Shown here in pieces: positions 8,357-17,634 of a stretch of DNA of 64,000 bases; the first letter of the stretch is position 1; the number at the start of each line of letters is the position of its first letter. Both the position numbers and the translations under genes were made by a program. The stretch is from Cytobacillus oceanisediminis (GTDB lineage Bacteria > Bacillota > Bacilli > Bacillales > Cytobacillaceae). Under the pieces are notes generated by a model, which saw nothing but the letters and a program-made list of their open reading frames with translations, had not been told where the DNA came from and searched no databases. The stretch spans positions 985,501 through 1,049,500 of the forward strand of contig NZ_CP065511.1 in assembly GCF_022811925.1 (NCBI RefSeq). The letters run 5' to 3'.

Positions 8357-9247
8357 ATGGACCTATTAACTTTTACTGAGGAATTTTTTGATTATATAAG
8401 GAAGTTTTTACTTTTAAGATTTACTCTATTTGCTTTGGTTCTCATTACCTTTTCAATTGTCATAAACCGTATTATAAATTGGTTCTTTAAGAAGTCTAAT
8501 TTTTTTGATGAAGAGGTAGAACAGACGATACAAGGTGTAACTCGATCCATTTTTAGATATGGAATTGCGATTAGCCTTGTTATTTACCTAATTAGTCAGT
8601 TTGTAGATATAAAAGGTATTCTTGCAGGTGCAGGGATTGCCGGTGTTGTCATCGGTTTTGCTGCACAGCAGATGTTAAAAGACGTTATTTTAGGGTTCGC
8701 AAGATTAACGGACAAAGAGTTTCGTGTCGGCGATTTTGTTACTTTCAACGGGACAAGTTCAGGTACCATTGAAGAGATAAGTATACGCTTTATGCAAATT
8801 CGTGAATGGTCGGGAAAGCTCCTTACCATCCCGCATGGAGAGATTAGAGCGATACAAAATTTTAATAAAGGCTGGATGCGGGTTATTGAACGGATTACGG
8901 TAAGTTATCAGGAAGATCCAGCAAGAATAAAGGAATTGTTAGAGAAAGCAAGTGTTATGTGCAATGAAAAATTAGTTCATAGCCTGTATAGGCAAGGGGG
9001 CGAGGCTGCTGAACCTTTTCAATATATTGGGATTACAGACTTAAATCCAAACCTTAAACATGTTGGGTACGAATTTTGTATTGTAGGCTTGGTTAAGCCT
9101 GAAGAGTATTTTGAATCTTCCAGGCAGGTAAGATTTGAACTAATGTCTTTATTCCATAAGAATCAAGTACAAATGCCAACCGCGAACATGTTCGTTCAAA
9201 CTGAAAATTTACAGGAGATTCTTGAGCAGCCTTCACCCAGCACGTAA
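8357..9247 (+). CDS. Small-conductance mechanosensitive channel family protein (MscS)
   Basis: 296-aa MscS-type channel. There are three membrane segments, the third being the glycine/alanine-rich pore helix GILAGAGIAGVVIGFAAQQM (about residues 88-107), followed by the beta domain DKEFRVGDFVTFNG...GTIEEISIRFMQIREW and a cytoplasmic vestibule domain. It releases solutes on hypo-osmotic shock. The start ATG 8357 follows AGGGAG. It is transcribed alone. Confidence 0.95.
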   Translation: MDLLTFTEEFFDYIRKFLLLRFTLFALVLITFSIVINRIINWFFKKSNFFDEEVEQTIQGVTRSIFRYGIAISLVIYLISQFVDIKGILAGAGIAGVVIGFAAQQMLKDVILGFARLTDKEFRVGDFVTFNGTSSGTIEEISIRFMQIREWSGKLLTIPHGEIRAIQNFNKGWMRVIERITVSYQEDPARIKELLEKASVMCNEKLVHSLYRQGGEAAEPFQYIGITDLNPNLKHVGYEFCIVGLVKPEEYFESSRQVRFELMSLFHKNQVQMPTANMFVQTENLQEILEQPSPST

Positions 9248-9433
9248 AGGAAAAACTAGCTGATTCGAGAGCCTGGCGGTTTATGAGGAGTGGCAGCAAA
9301 TTATTTAGAATGTGGATTTGCAGATCGGCAGCTTGTCTATTCACTGTTTCAGATAGCACTTTGGAACAAAATTTATGGTGATAATATTTTGTGAATCAGA
9401 TAAAACTAGTGTTTAGGAAAGGAGGGATTGCGA

Positions 9434-9811
9434 ATGTCTGTGAAAAAGCGGGTAACAGGATTAGTCGTTGTGCTTGCAATGGTTGTGGTGCTGTCAACTC
9501 TAGGCTCATTCGGTGTATTTGCCGAATCCGGTGTTGGAACTAAGGTGAAATCGATTGAGGTCGAGCTGAACGATGATTACTTTAATCCGAAAGTCATCAC
9601 TATTCCGAAAGGAACAACCACAACGTTAATATTGAAAAATAAAGGTAAGAAAGAGCACACCTTCACAGTGGAAAAGCTCGGAATTGACGCCGAGATCCAG
9701 CCAGGAAAAGAAACAAACATTTCCGTGAAACCGAATCAGCCCGGTACATATGAGCTTATATGCCGGTACCATTTCCAGGAAGGAATGGTTGGAAACGTAA
9801 TAGTCAAATAA
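9434..9811 (+). CDS. Secreted cupredoxin-domain protein
   Basis: 125-aa exported protein. A signal peptide (KKR, hydrophobic VVVLAMVVVLSTLGSFGVFA) leads to a single cupredoxin beta-barrel. Probable copper ligands are the His in KKEHTFTV and the C-x2-H-x4-M set in CRYHFQEGM. ATG 9434 is 8 bases after AAAGGAGG; the TTG at 9428 is too close. It probably binds copper at the cell surface. A GGGCC/GGCCC terminator follows. Confidence 0.88.
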   Translation: MSVKKRVTGLVVVLAMVVVLSTLGSFGVFAESGVGTKVKSIEVELNDDYFNPKVITIPKGTTTTLILKNKGKKEHTFTVEKLGIDAEIQPGKETNISVKPNQPGTYELICRYHFQEGMVGNVIVK

Positions 9812-9816
9812 TAACC

Positions 9817-9842
9817 GGGGCCATTAAGGCCCTTGTTTTTTT
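9817..9842 (+). terminator. Intrinsic terminator after the cupredoxin gene
   Basis: GGGGCC, loop ATTAA, GGCCC, then TTGTTTTTTT. Confidence 0.85.
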
Positions 9843-9993
9843 ATGGTTGAAGGAAATTTATTTATTATTACCCAGATAGCAACACTGCAGCTAACTTTCC
9901 TCTGTAAATGGATTATAAAAAATCGTTCACCTCTAATAAATGGTAAATATAATGTATAGTAACGCTTAAACCAATATAGAAGGAGGTGAATAG

Positions 9994-10554
9994 GTGTATT
10001 TTTTTAAACCTATTTCTGATGAGGTTCGTCTATTTCAGGAAATATTCAATAAATATAAAAAAACAATGAAGCTCATTTTAGTGTCTATTTTTACTTGTAT
10101 TGCTGCTATTCTACAGGCTGCTGGCGGCTTTTTACCAGGTATAGGATATTTTTTAAGTCCGCTTGCCACTGCACCTATTATGTTATGTTCCATGTTTTCC
10201 ATTCCATTTGGAGTAATGTCCTATTCTCTGACAATTATGTTGTTATTTATCCTGCAGCCATCTGAACTAATTATATTTCCTTTTACAACAGGCTTGTTAG
10301 GGCTTGGCATTGGGGCTTCTTTTTCCTTTTTCAGGAAGAGGTTAAGTGTTATTGCTGCTGGTACAATCCTTTTAATGTTAGGAATTATGAGTTTAATATT
10401 TTTTTTTCACTTTCCAGTTTTAGGTCCAGCCGTCTCTGTATCCTTTTCATTTCTTACAGCGGGAAGTATTTTTTTATTTGTTTTCCTTTATAGCTGGTTA
10501 TGGGTTGAAGTTGCTTTAATCATGATTATAAGATTAAAAATGATTATCATTTAG
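9994..10554 (+). CDS. Polytopic membrane protein of unknown function
   Basis: 186-aa very hydrophobic protein with five or six membrane helices after a charged N-terminal segment. The GTG start at 9994 lies right after GAAGGAGGTGAATAG. The motif AAGGFLPGIGYFLSPLATAPIMLC near residue 40 has the look of prokaryotic small integral membrane families, but I do not recognise it. No partner gene is adjacent. Confidence 0.75.
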   Translation: MYFFKPISDEVRLFQEIFNKYKKTMKLILVSIFTCIAAILQAAGGFLPGIGYFLSPLATAPIMLCSMFSIPFGVMSYSLTIMLLFILQPSELIIFPFTTGLLGLGIGASFSFFRKRLSVIAAGTILLMLGIMSLIFFFHFPVLGPAVSVSFSFLTAGSIFLFVFLYSWLWVEVALIMIIRLKMIII

Positions 10555-10637
10555 TGATTCTCCACCTCGTGGTTTTATTTCCGATTCAATCCATGTAAGA
10601 GATTTATCAGGATTAAGCAGAATTCTATAGTTATGAT

Positions 10638-12062
10638 TCATGGAACTATTTCAAAAACAGTGCCTTGGTTAAAATCAGTCACTTTCATAGATCCATAAAC
10701 CCCTAAATATAATCTGGTCTGTTTCAGATTCGTTCCCAAATTAACATAATAGGCTGATTGAGATCCAAAATCATAATCGGTTTGTATCACACTAAATTCA
10801 TTTTGTTCACCATTTGGTCTTATGGTGGTATAGGCTAAAGCCCCTCTAACCTGAGGCTGCGATTCTTTCCGGGCAAGATCGGTAAACACAACGCTTCCTG
10901 TTAAACCAGGGATTCTTTTCCCCATATAGGCTTGCACTCCTGTAAGTGCAGTTCCTCCAAACTTATCTGGTCTAGAGTCTTTATGAAAATAACTGGTTAA
11001 AGGCCGGAGACGACTCGCTGAAAGTGCTGCTGCTTCATTGTAATAAGCAATTGTCTTCTCATCCAAAGTCCCATTATTGGTGCAGCCTCTTATAATCGAT
11101 GCAGGAAAATCACCTTCCCAGCCTCGCCAGCCAAAGTTTATAAATCCTTCCATGTCAGGTTCTGAATTCATGAAAGAAGCTTGAACAAGCTGAGTAACCG
11201 GTATGGGTTTATAATGAACGAATGAAAAAATCGATTCGACCAAATCCTGGCCGACATTCCCTGCATATTTAATATACTGATTATAAAACCTTTGAAATGA
11301 AATGCCTGGAATATTGCGAACCCCTTTGGCCATTACTGTTAGGGTTTCCTGAATCGCTGCGGGAAGTTCATTAAAGCGCGTGGCAATGGGGGGATTAATG
11401 ATATAAGTATTCTTATCTACATCCATTTCAATTATTTTACCAGCAATTTCGAGATCATCCTGGCTTAAGTTAAATGGATCATGGCCTGATCCGCCATCTC
11501 CGGTTGTTAAAACAAGTTTTCCTGTTTCTGGTGAAAAGTTTAAACTATTGACTCCGTTATGATTTGAAAATGGCCTTCTTAAGTTAAGTAAAGTCCTTCG
11601 TTTTTGGGGTCCGCCATTCGATTGTAAAATCCATTCTTCAATGGTATCAATATGGTCATATTGTGTTTCTCTATTCATCCACCTGAGGTTTAAAGTTCCA
11701 GGATCACACGGGTTAGGATTAAAAGATTCAGAAAGAACACCTGGTCCTTGTGTCCCGGCTGCTGAATAATGAAGATAAAACAGACCGTTATAATAAAATT
11801 CGGGATGAAACGCTAGTCCCAGCAATCCCCGTTCATCATATCCGCCACCAGAAACACCTAGCTTTAGGATTCGGGGGCGAATATCTAAAAAAGTCCTTAA
11901 GCTTGAGTTTCTTATGTAAAAGATCTCTCCTACCTGGGTTGCAATAAATAATCTTTCCTTTGAGTCACCTGGAAGTATAGCTGTTTTCAAAACAGTAGGT
12001 AAATTTATCTTACTGGCAATGGGCCGTAAACCAACCTTGACTGTTATCAACTGACTTTCCAC
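10638..12062 (-). CDS. PQQ-dependent sugar dehydrogenase-like (GSDH family) beta-propeller protein
   Basis: 474-aa protein of the glucose/sorbosone dehydrogenase six-bladed propeller family. Motifs include ERGLLGLAFHPEF near residue 76, FSNHNGVNSLNF, TTGDGGSGHDPFN near residue 188, GVRNIPGISF, and NFGWRGWEGDFP near residue 306. I see no signal peptide, which is unusual because most GSDH proteins are secreted. Whether it binds PQQ or has lost catalysis is not decidable by eye. Convergent with the gene to its left on this map and divergent from the dehydrogenase at 12247. Confidence 0.85.
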   Translation of the reverse strand: MESQLITVKVGLRPIASKINLPTVLKTAILPGDSKERLFIATQVGEIFYIRNSSLRTFLDIRPRILKLGVSGGGYDERGLLGLAFHPEFYYNGLFYLHYSAAGTQGPGVLSESFNPNPCDPGTLNLRWMNRETQYDHIDTIEEWILQSNGGPQKRRTLLNLRRPFSNHNGVNSLNFSPETGKLVLTTGDGGSGHDPFNLSQDDLEIAGKIIEMDVDKNTYIINPPIATRFNELPAAIQETLTVMAKGVRNIPGISFQRFYNQYIKYAGNVGQDLVESIFSFVHYKPIPVTQLVQASFMNSEPDMEGFINFGWRGWEGDFPASIIRGCTNNGTLDEKTIAYYNEAAALSASRLRPLTSYFHKDSRPDKFGGTALTGVQAYMGKRIPGLTGSVVFTDLARKESQPQVRGALAYTTIRPNGEQNEFSVIQTDYDFGSQSAYYVNLGTNLKQTRLYLGVYGSMKVTDFNQGTVFEIVP

Positions 12063-12246
12063 CCCTTCATATTGTTTCCTTTTATAAGAATATGATTAGA
12101 ACCGGCTATTAGTACTAAGTTAGTCAGGGGAACTCTGGAACAGACTCCTTCAATTATAGATAGTCTAATATTATTAGATGAAGGATGTGTGTTACCGTGC
12201 TAGAATGTAAACAAAAACAAAGGAGCAACAGGATGGGGGAAGTTGA

Positions 12247-13179
12247 ATGATCATACATAATATACTGGTTGCAGGAAGCTATGAAAAGGAATTTCAAGAA
12301 CAGCTGCCAGCTGAAGCATCTCAGTGCTTTCGTTTTAAGCAGGTTGACGATATTACAGAAGAGGATTTGTCATGGGCGGATGCCTATGTCGGTTTCAAGC
12401 CATGTCCCGGCTTCCGCTTTGCCGATCTTAAATGGGTACATTCCTTTAATGCCGGAGTAAACAATTATTTGGAAATTGAAGGATGGAAGGAACGTGATAT
12501 TCTTCTAACCAGGACTGTTTGCTCGTTTGGACAGAGAATAAGCGAGTATTGTTTAAGCTATGTATTAAGGGATCTTCAATTTCATCAATACTTTGAAGGA
12601 AAACAAAGGGAGAAAAGGTGGGCTCCAAAAACTCCGCAAATGGTGAAGGATCAAACGATTGTTATCTTTGGTACAGGGGAGATTGGGCAGGAGGCTGCGA
12701 AGGTTTTTTCAAGTCTTGGAGCCACCGTTTACGGCGTCTCGCAAAGCGGCAGGCAAAAGGAGTATTTTCATAAGGTCGCGAAAACCAGCTCTGCAGGCAC
12801 ACTGGCTGCACAGGCAGATTGGATTATCAGCACATTGCCTTTGACAAAAGAAACGAGTAAGCTATTTGATCGTACGTTTTTCAGCCATTTAAACGGAGCT
12901 GCCTTTATTAATGTCGGCAGAGGCCATACAGTGGACGAGCAAGCGCTTATTGAAGCGCTCAATTTCAGAAAGGTCCGTTTTGCTGTGTTAGATGTTCTTG
13001 AAACAGAACCGCTGCCAGAGACTTCCGGGCTATGGGGAAGAGACGATATCATCATCACTCCTCATATATCAGCAGTGACAGAGCTAAATGAAGCGATCGC
13101 TTGCTTTTTGGATACATTGAAGAGAATCGAAAATAATGATGCTATACCTAATAGGGTGGATTTTCTGAAGGGGTATTAA
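12247..13179 (+). CDS. D-isomer-specific 2-hydroxyacid dehydrogenase family protein
   Basis: 310-aa NAD-dependent oxidoreductase. The Rossmann motif IVIFGTGEIGQEAAKVF is at about residue 138. The catalytic Arg is in FINVGRGHTVD (about residue 222), a Glu in LDVLETEPLPE and a His in IITPHISAV (about residue 266). It reduces a 2-oxoacid or oxidises the D-hydroxyacid; the substrate is unknown. The N-terminal half is divergent, as in the YoaD/GhrA-like branch. A single gene with its own promoter region at 12063-12246. Confidence 0.9.
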   Translation: MIIHNILVAGSYEKEFQEQLPAEASQCFRFKQVDDITEEDLSWADAYVGFKPCPGFRFADLKWVHSFNAGVNNYLEIEGWKERDILLTRTVCSFGQRISEYCLSYVLRDLQFHQYFEGKQREKRWAPKTPQMVKDQTIVIFGTGEIGQEAAKVFSSLGATVYGVSQSGRQKEYFHKVAKTSSAGTLAAQADWIISTLPLTKETSKLFDRTFFSHLNGAAFINVGRGHTVDEQALIEALNFRKVRFAVLDVLETEPLPETSGLWGRDDIIITPHISAVTELNEAIACFLDTLKRIENNDAIPNRVDFLKGY

Positions 13180-13284
13180 TAGATAAGCAAAGATCTTCGG
13201 TGGGGACGTATTCATGGCTAGGGAAAATTGTTTAAAGGTTAGTGTTAAGCAAACAGGCGCTTTTTTGAAATATGGATAGCGTCT

Positions 13285-13330
13285 TTCTTTATGAAAAGGG
13301 CCAGATTGTTGAATATGAAATAGCAGGATT
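13285..13330 (+). repeat. Dispersed boundary element, copy H
   Basis: A T-rich unit then AAAAGGGCCAGATTGTTGAATATGAA (described here in parts: GGGCCAG core at 13298-13304, TTGTTGAA after it). It lies in the 324-base gap 13180-13503, which otherwise shows no gene. The leading GGCGCTTTTTTGAAATATGG may be a decayed terminator. Confidence 0.5.
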
Positions 13331-13503
13331 TATTATAAAAAGGCAGAATCTTAAAAAGATGATTTGTTTATTAGTTTTGTTGAATTCTAAAGTAGGAGAT
13401 GACTATGAAACTGACTTTCTCTGAATAAAAAGTTGTTCTTCGGGATTCTCATCTTGTTGGGTGAAAAAAGTTCGTTTAATTTTCTAAAAGTGAGGGAATG
13501 CTT

Positions 13504-13968
13504 ATGTCATCTTATTTCTTTGAAACCGGGTTACATGGGGAAAATGCTCATGTTGACCCCTTGGAGGTGTTTGAGGGTTTACGGTGGGAGATGGCTGGCG
13601 TTAAACCCGCAAACTGTCCATATTCAGTATGGCAGATTATAAACCATATGATTTTTTGGCAGGATTTCTATCTTGTCTACCTTAATGGCGGCGTGCCCAA
13701 TCATCCAGAGCATGACGAAGACTCTTGGCCCGCGGAAACAGCTCCGTCAAATGAAACCGAGTGGAGTGACACTGTTTTACAATTCAGTAAGGGGCTAATG
13801 GAAGCTGAAAACGAAGCAAAAAAAGATTTAAAGGAACAAAGAGACGCGGGATTGGAAAGGACGCGTGGTGACCTTTTAGCCACGCTTATGGCACACAACA
13901 GTTATCATACCGGACAGGTAGCACTGATTCGGCAATTAATTGGAGCATGGCCTCCCCCTTCTTGGTGA
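13504..13968 (+). CDS. DinB family protein (second of three)
   Basis: 154-aa DinB-type bundle with the three metal-site histidines: INHMIFWQDF (about residue 48) and LMAHNSYHTGQ (about residues 130-136). ATG 13504 is 6 bases after GAGGGA; the in-frame ATG at 13498 is too close to it. The C-terminus ends in LIRQLIGAWPPPSW, common in this subgroup. Function is unknown. Confidence 0.9.
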   Translation: MSSYFFETGLHGENAHVDPLEVFEGLRWEMAGVKPANCPYSVWQIINHMIFWQDFYLVYLNGGVPNHPEHDEDSWPAETAPSNETEWSDTVLQFSKGLMEAENEAKKDLKEQRDAGLERTRGDLLATLMAHNSYHTGQVALIRQLIGAWPPPSW

Positions 13969-14325
13969 TGCATGGAGCCAACTGCTTACCTTTTTAAGTC
14001 TTGAAAGTTCAACGATCGGGTGCTTTAATGAAAAAATGAAAAAGCTCAATTTTTCTTTGAATTACGGGGAAGTTGGGCTTTTTAGTATTCCCTTATCATT
14101 GTAAATCGCACTTTCCTGACGTTACCACTAATAGAGCTAAGTTTGTTAAAAAAGTACTTAACAAAGGTGTGCTAAATTAAAGTGGCAGGTTTATTGAAGG
14201 ATAATTTACGGATGAAGGAAGCTAGCCGCTTTTCTAAAGGAACATTTCAATTTTATTTCTATCTTTTCTGCGAAACCATTTTTTTAACCTAATAAGCTGG
14301 GAATACGGACTATTATGGCCCGCTT
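13969..14325. repeat. Intergenic region with two degenerate boundary elements
   Basis: No gene seen in 357 bases. AAGCTCAATTTTTCTTTGAATTACGGGGAAGTTGGGC (14043-14079, in parts) resembles the T-run/GGGG box. A clearer copy reads GTGGCAGGTTTATTGAAGGA with its core at 14182-14188. Confidence 0.5.
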
Positions 14326-15384
14326 TTATTCAAGAACGCCTGTTTCTTCTATTACTACATTGCAGTTAACATCAAAGCCTAACATTTTGTAATCGTCTTC
14401 CCACTTTTTAAAGTCAAAGTTCCGATTCCGGTTTTTTTTCTTTTGACCCAGGCCAACAGGGTCTATTCCGAGATCCTGAAATTGTATTAATAATCTTAAG
14501 CATTCCTGTTCAATTTTTTTCTCCAGGTTCTTTTCAATCTCTCCAACAATCTGTGGGGTTAAAATATCTCCCGTAAACTCACGAATAATTCCTTCGAGAT
14601 TAATGGTTATGGCAGCGTGATTATCAGTCATTTTGATTTTATTTTTTGATTTTATGCTCTTTACAGCAGCTCGATCTCCCTTTTTTAACTTAACATCAAA
14701 GTTTCCTTCGCTATATTTATCTACCAGCAATTTAAAATAGAACAGGTCCTTTACAGGGAGGATGGCCACTTCTTTATCCTTTTGGAAGAGACTAATTCCA
14801 ACTATCTTCACCTTATCATTCCCGGCTTTCTTTAGGCGGGGCAGGAAGGGATCCTTACCATCCTGATAGTAATCACGGGAAAAAATATGCAAATTGGTTA
14901 TTGGAATATCGCGATGTTCAATATTATGTTGAATAAGATTAGAGATATACGTAGCGTTTCCCCGGCTTCCATACTCGCCATTTAACAATTCTTCTGTTTT
15001 TCCCTCTGCGGTTGCAACAAATACGCGCGCCCCCATACTTGCATCTCTCTGAAAAGAATCTATTAAGTCATAAATTCCTTTTGTGGAAATTTCAGGTCCG
15101 AATACAGCCAGCTTTAATCCACCAGAGACTACTGGTTCTGATGTTTGTTTAGAAACATCTAGACGTATGTCCTGCCTAAGTTTTCCACTTCCAGAAAATG
15201 TCTTGTTAATTACACTTTGATCAGGCTGGAATTCCTGGAATAATACAGTTCCTCTATACTTATCTTTCTCATCCTCTGCTAAATCGTAGCCGACTCCTAC
15301 TTCAATATTTATATCATCAATGATTTCTTTTTCCACACACCCTGAAAGCAGCAAGGACAGGCATATTAGTATAAGCTTTTTCAT
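14326..15384 (-). CDS. Orphan Ger(x)C-type spore germination lipoprotein
   Basis: 352-aa GerAC/GerKC-like protein. The lipobox LLLSGC ends a short signal peptide, so it should be a diacylglyceryl-linked lipoprotein. The start at 15384 is chosen because MKKLILICLSLLLSGC makes a standard lipoprotein signal and AAAGGTGA lies upstream; the longer frame to 15483 adds an implausible second hydrophobic stretch. GerC proteins sit on the outer face of the spore inner membrane as part of germinant receptors. No gerA or gerB gene is next to it, unlike the complete operon at 27-30.5 kb. Confidence 0.85.
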   Translation of the reverse strand: MKKLILICLSLLLSGCVEKEIIDDINIEVGVGYDLAEDEKDKYRGTVLFQEFQPDQSVINKTFSGSGKLRQDIRLDVSKQTSEPVVSGGLKLAVFGPEISTKGIYDLIDSFQRDASMGARVFVATAEGKTEELLNGEYGSRGNATYISNLIQHNIEHRDIPITNLHIFSRDYYQDGKDPFLPRLKKAGNDKVKIVGISLFQKDKEVAILPVKDLFYFKLLVDKYSEGNFDVKLKKGDRAAVKSIKSKNKIKMTDNHAAITINLEGIIREFTGDILTPQIVGEIEKNLEKKIEQECLRLLIQFQDLGIDPVGLGQKKKNRNRNFDFKKWEDDYKMLGFDVNCNVVIEETGVLE

Positions 15385-15780
15385 TTCTATTTCACCTTTA
15401 CTATTGGCAATTATGACAGCAGCGAATTCCAACTGAATATATAAAAAGGTAATAGCAAATCCCATCTTTCCCAACAGTATCACTTAGTGAATAGCTTTTT
15501 CTTTTGAGTACTGATTTAGATGGAAATACATACTACGGGAAATAATCCAAATATGAATACAAAATTAGTATTAATCTTTGTGTGGGAGAATATTCGTAAT
15601 AAGGGAATTCCTGAATTAAGGAAGTTTTAGTTATTAAGATGAAAGTAGATGCTTTAGGGGGCTGGCTTCTATATAAAGGTTTAGCAGATCAAGGGCTACA
15701 GCTTTCTGTGCTAAAGGGGCAGGGTAGTTGAAGAAGAAACCTTATACCAATAATTATCGTAAAAAAGGGTAGGGCTTATC
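15385..15780. repeat. Intergenic region with boundary element copy J
   Basis: No gene seen. CAGCTTTCTGTGCTAAAGGGGCAGGGTAGTTGAAGAAG (15700-15737, described in parts) holds a GGGGCAG core at 15716-15722 with GCTA and TAGT as flanking inverted pieces. Confidence 0.55.
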
Positions 15781-15924
15781 CTGAGACATTTGTGTATAGT
15801 AACTTGCATCGTTTTTTTATTTGTTACTGGTTGCACTAATTCGAATACTAATTCACATACCAAGTTAAAAGCCTATACACCATCTGATACTGATATCCCG
15901 GTTGGTGCTAGAAGTAAATTCTAA
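15781..15924 (+). CDS. Possible tiny lipoprotein
   Basis: A short frame ending at TAA 15922 encodes a hydrophobic run then LFVTGC, a good lipobox, followed by a polar TNSNTNSHTK tail, about 45 residues in all. No ATG is available; CTG 15781 or TTG 15790 would have to serve, with AGGG upstream. It may be a real small lipoprotein or the start of a broken gene. Confidence 0.3.
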   Translation: MRHLCIVTCIVFLFVTGCTNSNTNSHTKLKAYTPSDTDIPVGARSKF

Positions 15925-16072
15925 CTCTTAATAATTTCTTTGTATAAAGGTTGAAAAAATGTTTTTGGACAGCAGGCAATCACATATTTGTTCTGTTCTA
16001 GTACATTTGCTCGCACTAAACTTGTCTTTTTTGCATTTCCTAATATTAGTTAGGAAAGGAGGTGCAGATAAA

Positions 16073-16318
16073 ATGCCTTGTACTCTAGAAAATTTATCTC
16101 AACAAGTTTGTTTAACTCTAATCTACAATTTAAGTAGTCGCATACTTTTAGATTCTTTCATTGATTGTGGAGCATGTAAACTAGAAACTGAACTAGACCC
16201 TATTAATAGAAATTTAACTATAAGAGTCCCATTAGTTCTTGAAGGAGAAGTTACATTTACTGATAATCCATTCCAATCTGGTTGTGTTACAACAGGTGTT
16301 CGGTTAGGAACTAAATAA
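16073..16318 (+). CDS. Small cysteine-containing protein, unknown
   Basis: 81-aa protein with an excellent start (AAAGGAGGTGCAGATAAAATG). The frame runs further upstream to 15959 but without a site. Five cysteines include a CxxC pair (IDCGACK) and one near the end (QSGCVTTG). The C-terminal half looks like beta strands (LTIRVPLVLEGEVTF). I do not recognise the family; the size and cysteines would fit a spore-coat or surface protein, which is only a guess. Confidence 0.6.
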   Translation: MPCTLENLSQQVCLTLIYNLSSRILLDSFIDCGACKLETELDPINRNLTIRVPLVLEGEVTFTDNPFQSGCVTTGVRLGTK

Positions 16319-16608
16319 AAGTATTTTATTTAAAAGGAAAAGTAGAGTGTTGATTCTACTTTCCCTTATTTTACTTTGTGTTTTGTTGTAGTCTGATTAG
16401 AAAGTGAAATTAATTCTTTTAAAATGTTTTGATAATGGTGAGGATGTAATATGATAATCACTAATTGAATTATGTTGAATAAAAAAGACGAAAAATAACA
16501 GAGTAATTTGCTGCGTAGTACAAGGATACTATGCATTCAATACAGGATGTATCTGAACTACTTTGTGAAAGAATGTACTTAAAGTAAAGGGTGCTTGTGT
16601 TCAAAATC

Positions 16609-16670
16609 AGCTGCCAACTCGGTGGCTTTTTTCTTTATAAAATAAAGGGGCAGATTAGATCAAAAAGGTT
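16609..16670 (+). repeat. Terminator plus dispersed boundary element, copy K
   Basis: AGCTGCC, loop AACTC, GGTGGCT and TTTTTTCTTT form a terminator, followed by AATAAAGGGGCAGATTAG with its core at 16647-16653. The rest of 16319-16733 shows no gene. Confidence 0.75.
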
Positions 16671-16733
16671 ATGGTTTCATTCAATAAGAATATATATATA
16701 ATCGACCCGAAACTAATATGAGGTGGATCTAAA

Positions 16734-16943
16734 ATGGATAAAAGAGTTATTTTCGACTTTGAAATCGATTTTACTAATGGCGGTGGATTGCAAGGACAGG
16801 ATTTTCGGCTTGATCTTGATGGTGATGACATTACTGATGAAGAGTTGGCGAAGTATATCGTAGAAGATATGAGGCTGCTTATGGTCGGGGAGGTTAGGAT
16901 ACTTAACAAGAAAATAATTAATGAGAAACATAAACGAAATTGA
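16734..16943 (+). CDS. Small conserved protein, unknown
   Basis: 69-aa acidic protein (DFEIDFTNGGGLQGQDFRLD then DGDDITDEELAKYIV). It resembles short Bacillus proteins sometimes labelled cyclase, but it is far too small to be an enzyme of that family. A good start follows GAGGTGGATCTAAA. It is a single-gene unit of the cassette-like region. Confidence 0.7.
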   Translation: MDKRVIFDFEIDFTNGGGLQGQDFRLDLDGDDITDEELAKYIVEDMRLLMVGEVRILNKKIINEKHKRN

Positions 16944-16953
16944 GATTTTATTT

Positions 16954-17061
16954 ATGCTGCGGGTAGAAGGACTTTGTCAAAGGAAAGCCGAAGAAGGAGA
17001 TAGGGCATTTCAAAAAATGATCGATGAAGGACATCTTGAACATTATCAAAAGGAACTTTAG
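16954..17061 (+). CDS. Possible 35-residue ORF or gene remnant
   Basis: ATG 16954 opens a 35-codon frame (MLRVEGLCQRKAEEGD..., ending YQKEL). The codons look natural and the peptide is helical and charged, but there is no ribosome binding site. It may be a fragment left between two units of this region. Confidence 0.3.
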   Translation: MLRVEGLCQRKAEEGDRAFQKMIDEGHLEHYQKEL

Positions 17062-17130
17062 TTCATTCGTGAACATGGAATAGAGTGGAGTTATATTAAC
17101 ATAAATAAAGTCAAAGGGAGCGTGGCGAGT

Positions 17131-17616
17131 ATGTCTTATGCTATAGATGTTTTGGCCGATCAATTGTCAGCAAATACAAATGATCCTAGCTGGTACATTC
17201 CGTTTTCAGAATCAGTTGCAAACTTATCAGAGGAAGATGCGTTTTGGAAACCTAATGAGGAAAGCAATAGCATCGCTGAAATTGTGCAGCATCTTCTCTA
17301 TTGGAATGAAACCTGGCAAAAGAGGTATCATAAATCTCACGTAGATGCTGTTCCATCCTTACGCAATAATAATGAAAGCTTTATAATACCGGAAAATACG
17401 AAGTTTACTGACTTAAAAGAGCAGCTATTAGAGGTGCTCCTGCAGTGGCAAGACTTACTCTCCCAAGATAAACTAGAAAGTGAAATTGAGGGTTTCCCTG
17501 TAGCTGCAAAGTGGTGGGCAATACTTGGGAATCTATCCACGCATAATGCCTACCATATAGGACAAATCATATACGTCCGGAAACTGCAAAAGAGTTGGAG
17601 TAATGACAACAAGTAA
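17131..17616 (+). CDS. DinB family protein (third of three)
   Basis: 161-aa DinB-type bundle with histidines in IVQHLLYWNET (about residue 54) and STHNAYHIGQI (about residues 138-142). ATG 17131 is about 10 bases after AAAGGGAG; a GTG at 17122 is too near. Function is unknown. The three DinB genes of the window are all transcribed rightward and all lie in the repeat-bounded region. Confidence 0.9.
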   Translation: MSYAIDVLADQLSANTNDPSWYIPFSESVANLSEEDAFWKPNEESNSIAEIVQHLLYWNETWQKRYHKSHVDAVPSLRNNNESFIIPENTKFTDLKEQLLEVLLQWQDLLSQDKLESEIEGFPVAAKWWAILGNLSTHNAYHIGQIIYVRKLQKSWSNDNK

Positions 17617-17634
17617 GAGGGTTAATAGGATTTC

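Noticed and set aside
9248..9433. Possible gene remnant (VYEEWQQII and similar short peptides)
   Set aside because: Stops are frequent and no family pattern can be recognised; treated as intergenic.
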